Shown: positions 15,533-16,896 of the stretch, piece by piece
Layout of the letters: each line of letters starts with the position of its first letter
Position numbering within the stretch: the first letter of the stretch is position 1
Assembly: GCA_027063545.1 (NCBI GenBank)
Contig: JAMORN010000305.1
Span: 1 to 16,896 of the forward strand
DNA from: a bacterium
Lineage (GTDB): Bacteria; JAMORN01
Length of the DNA: 16,896 nucleotides
Direction: 5' to 3'
The notes under the pieces: model-generated
Databases searched by the model: none
Told to the model about the DNA's origin: nothing
Seen by the model: only the letters and a program-made list of their open reading frames with translations
Made by a program: the position numbers and the translations under genes

Positions 15533-16575
15533 TGATTAAAGATATTTTAATAAAAAATTTTAAAATAATTAAAAATAAAAAATTTAATTTTCATCCTAAT
15601 TTAAATTTAATTATTGGTCCAAATGGTTCTGGAAAGACCTCTCTTTTAGAGGCTATTTATTATTCTTTTTATTTCAGGTCATTTTCTATATATAATTCTA
15701 AATTTTTAATAAATAAATACGAAGATTTTTTATTTATAGAGACAAATTTTATTAAGGAGGGTTTAGATAATAATATTAAAGTTTATTATGATGGAATAAA
15801 GAAGAATATTTTATTAAATGATAATAATATAAAAAAGATCTCAGAAGTTTATTCTATTTTAAATGTTATAGTTTTCTCCCATTATGATTTTAGTATTATT
15901 GAGAATAAATTATATAGAGATAGGTTTTTTTATAAACTTATCTCATTTTATAGAATGGATTTTTTAGATTATCTTAATAAGTATAAGAAAATATTAAATC
16001 AAAAAAGAATTCTATTAAAAAGTGATAATTTGGATATTAAATTATTGGATATATATAATAAAAATTTAATAGAATTATCAGAAAAGTTATCAAAAATTAA
16101 AGAACAGTTTCTTAAAGAATATATTAATATATTTAATAGTTTATTAAAAAAATTAGAAATAAAAAAAAAATTTAGTATAGATATTTATAAATTCAAAAAT
16201 AAAGAATATTGGGAGGAACTTTTTAGTAGTATAAAAGAAAAAGAGATTGAAGATAAAAAAATATTAGAAGGCTTTCATAAAGAGGATATAAATTTTTATA
16301 AGGATAATATCATTTTAAAAAACTACTCTTCAGAAGGAGAAAAGAAACTTTTTATTTTTTTATTAAAATATTCTGAATTTTTATTATATAAAAAAAAGAC
16401 AAATAATATAATATTTTTATTTGATGATATTATTTCATTATATGATGAAAAAAATAGAAATTTAGTTTTTAATTTAATAAAAGAAATAGATAATTATCAA
16501 AAATTTATAACAAGTACAGAATTAATAGATTATTTTAATAGTAAAAAGGATAAAAATATAATAAATTTAACTTAA
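15532..16575 (+). CDS. recF: DNA repair and recombination ATPase RecF
   Basis: RecF is an SMC-like ATPase that with RecO and RecR loads RecA at single-strand gaps. The 347-residue protein starts with a conserved strand pattern (IKNFKIIKNKKFNFHPNLN), Walker A GPNGSGKT (29-36), then a diverged lid domain, the ABC-type signature SSEGEKKL (266-273) and Walker B IFLFDD (294-299) followed by SLYDEKNR where most RecF proteins have ELDxxRR. It is more diverged than DnaN, with unusually many Lys, Asn and Ile, but all ATPase motifs are present. It overlaps dnaN by one base. Position dnaA-dnaN-recF supports the name. Confidence 0.93.
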   Translation: MIKDILIKNFKIIKNKKFNFHPNLNLIIGPNGSGKTSLLEAIYYSFYFRSFSIYNSKFLINKYEDFLFIETNFIKEGLDNNIKVYYDGIKKNILLNDNNIKKISEVYSILNVIVFSHYDFSIIENKLYRDRFFYKLISFYRMDFLDYLNKYKKILNQKRILLKSDNLDIKLLDIYNKNLIELSEKLSKIKEQFLKEYINIFNSLLKKLEIKKKFSIDIYKFKNKEYWEELFSSIKEKEIEDKKILEGFHKEDINFYKDNIILKNYSSEGEKKLFIFLLKYSEFLLYKKKTNNIIFLFDDIISLYDEKNRNLVFNLIKEIDNYQKFITSTELIDYFNSKKDKNIINLT

Positions 16576-16583
16576 TTTAATCT

Positions 16584-16877
16584 ATGAATAAAGAATTAAA
16601 TAATATTTTCAAAAACCTTATAGATTCTCTTATATCAGAAGACTTATTAAAACTAAAAAAGATAGAAAAAACTTTAAATAAAATAAAAAAAGATTATGAT
16701 TTTAAATTTTTAGAAGGTATAAAGGTTCAAAAGTATGAGAATAATACACTATATTTAATTTCAAAAAATCCAATAATAAAAACAGAATTTTTTGTGAATA
16801 AAGATATAGTAATGAATATATTAAATAAACTTCTTAAAGGTGAAAAGATAAACATAACAAAAATTATTATAAAATAA
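16584..16877 (+). CDS. DUF721 / DciA-like protein
   Basis: The 97-residue protein has a Lys-rich helical N-terminus, then a region that fits the DUF721 pattern: GIKVQKYENNTLYLISKNP (the basic or hydrophobic strand pair 'V..L.dGtL.v.v.s'), a helix with INxLL-like NILNKLLKG, and a final strand INITKIIIK. DUF721 includes DciA, which assists loading of the DnaB helicase in many bacteria. The gene follows recF by 8 bases, a common place for this family before gyrB. It is short and diverged and lacks the usual Trp, so the call rests on position as much as on sequence. Confidence 0.6.
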   Translation: MNKELNNIFKNLIDSLISEDLLKLKKIEKTLNKIKKDYDFKFLEGIKVQKYENNTLYLISKNPIIKTEFFVNKDIVMNILNKLLKGEKINITKIIIK

Positions 16878-16896
16878 TTAAGAAAATTTAATATTA

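Overview
The window spans a bacterial chromosomal replication origin neighbourhood. By eye the DNA is very poor in G+C, and the proteins are rich in Lys, Ile, Asn and Glu. All genes left of about 12,970 lie on the minus strand and all genes right of 13,065 on the plus strand, so transcription diverges from the rpmH/dnaA gap. That layout, with rpmH, rnpA, yidD, yidC, mnmE, mnmG, rsmG, parA and parB on one side and dnaA, dnaN, recF and a DciA-like gene on the other, is the classical oriC gene order. YidC has a large periplasmic domain, which points to a diderm (Gram-negative type) cell. The bactofilin gene and the Na+-type ATP synthase c subunit would fit an anaerobe with sodium bioenergetics. 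I cannot assign a phylum from sequence alone. The standard genetic code fits all genes.

Left part (1-3372, minus strand) is the membrane half of an F-type ATP synthase operon, transcribed right to left: atpI-like, atpB, a fused four-hairpin c-like gene, a normal atpE, atpF, and the start of atpH, which runs off the left edge. The fused gene is the most unusual item in the window. It encodes four tandem c-subunit hairpins, none of which has an ion-binding carboxylate (Gly, Gln, Gln, Gln at the key position), while the neighbouring single c subunit has two (Glu33 and Glu66).

Middle part (3378-6853, minus strand) holds a bactofilin, a membrane-anchored M23 (LytM) peptidase, ParB, ParA and RsmG, mostly overlapping or a few bases apart. 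This couples an envelope scaffold, wall remodelling and chromosome segregation in one transcription unit. Two parS sites follow: one inside the last codons of a peroxiredoxin gene, the other in the 19-base gap between yidC and mnmE.

Next (6866-12970, minus strand) come peroxiredoxin, mnmG and mnmE (tRNA wobble-uridine modification), yidC (membrane insertase), yidD, rnpA and rpmH. rnpA and yidD overlap by 80 bases.

Right part (13065-16877, plus strand) holds dnaA, dnaN, recF and a DUF721/DciA-like gene. DnaA is only 350 residues long and lacks domains I and II. The 287-base dnaA-dnaN gap and the end of dnaA hold four copies of TTATTAACA, a DnaA-box-like 9-mer that I did not find elsewhere in the window, so this gap is the best oriC candidate. 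The last 19 bases (16878-16896) hold nothing I can identify. No tRNA, rRNA, CRISPR array, insertion sequence or prophage gene was seen.
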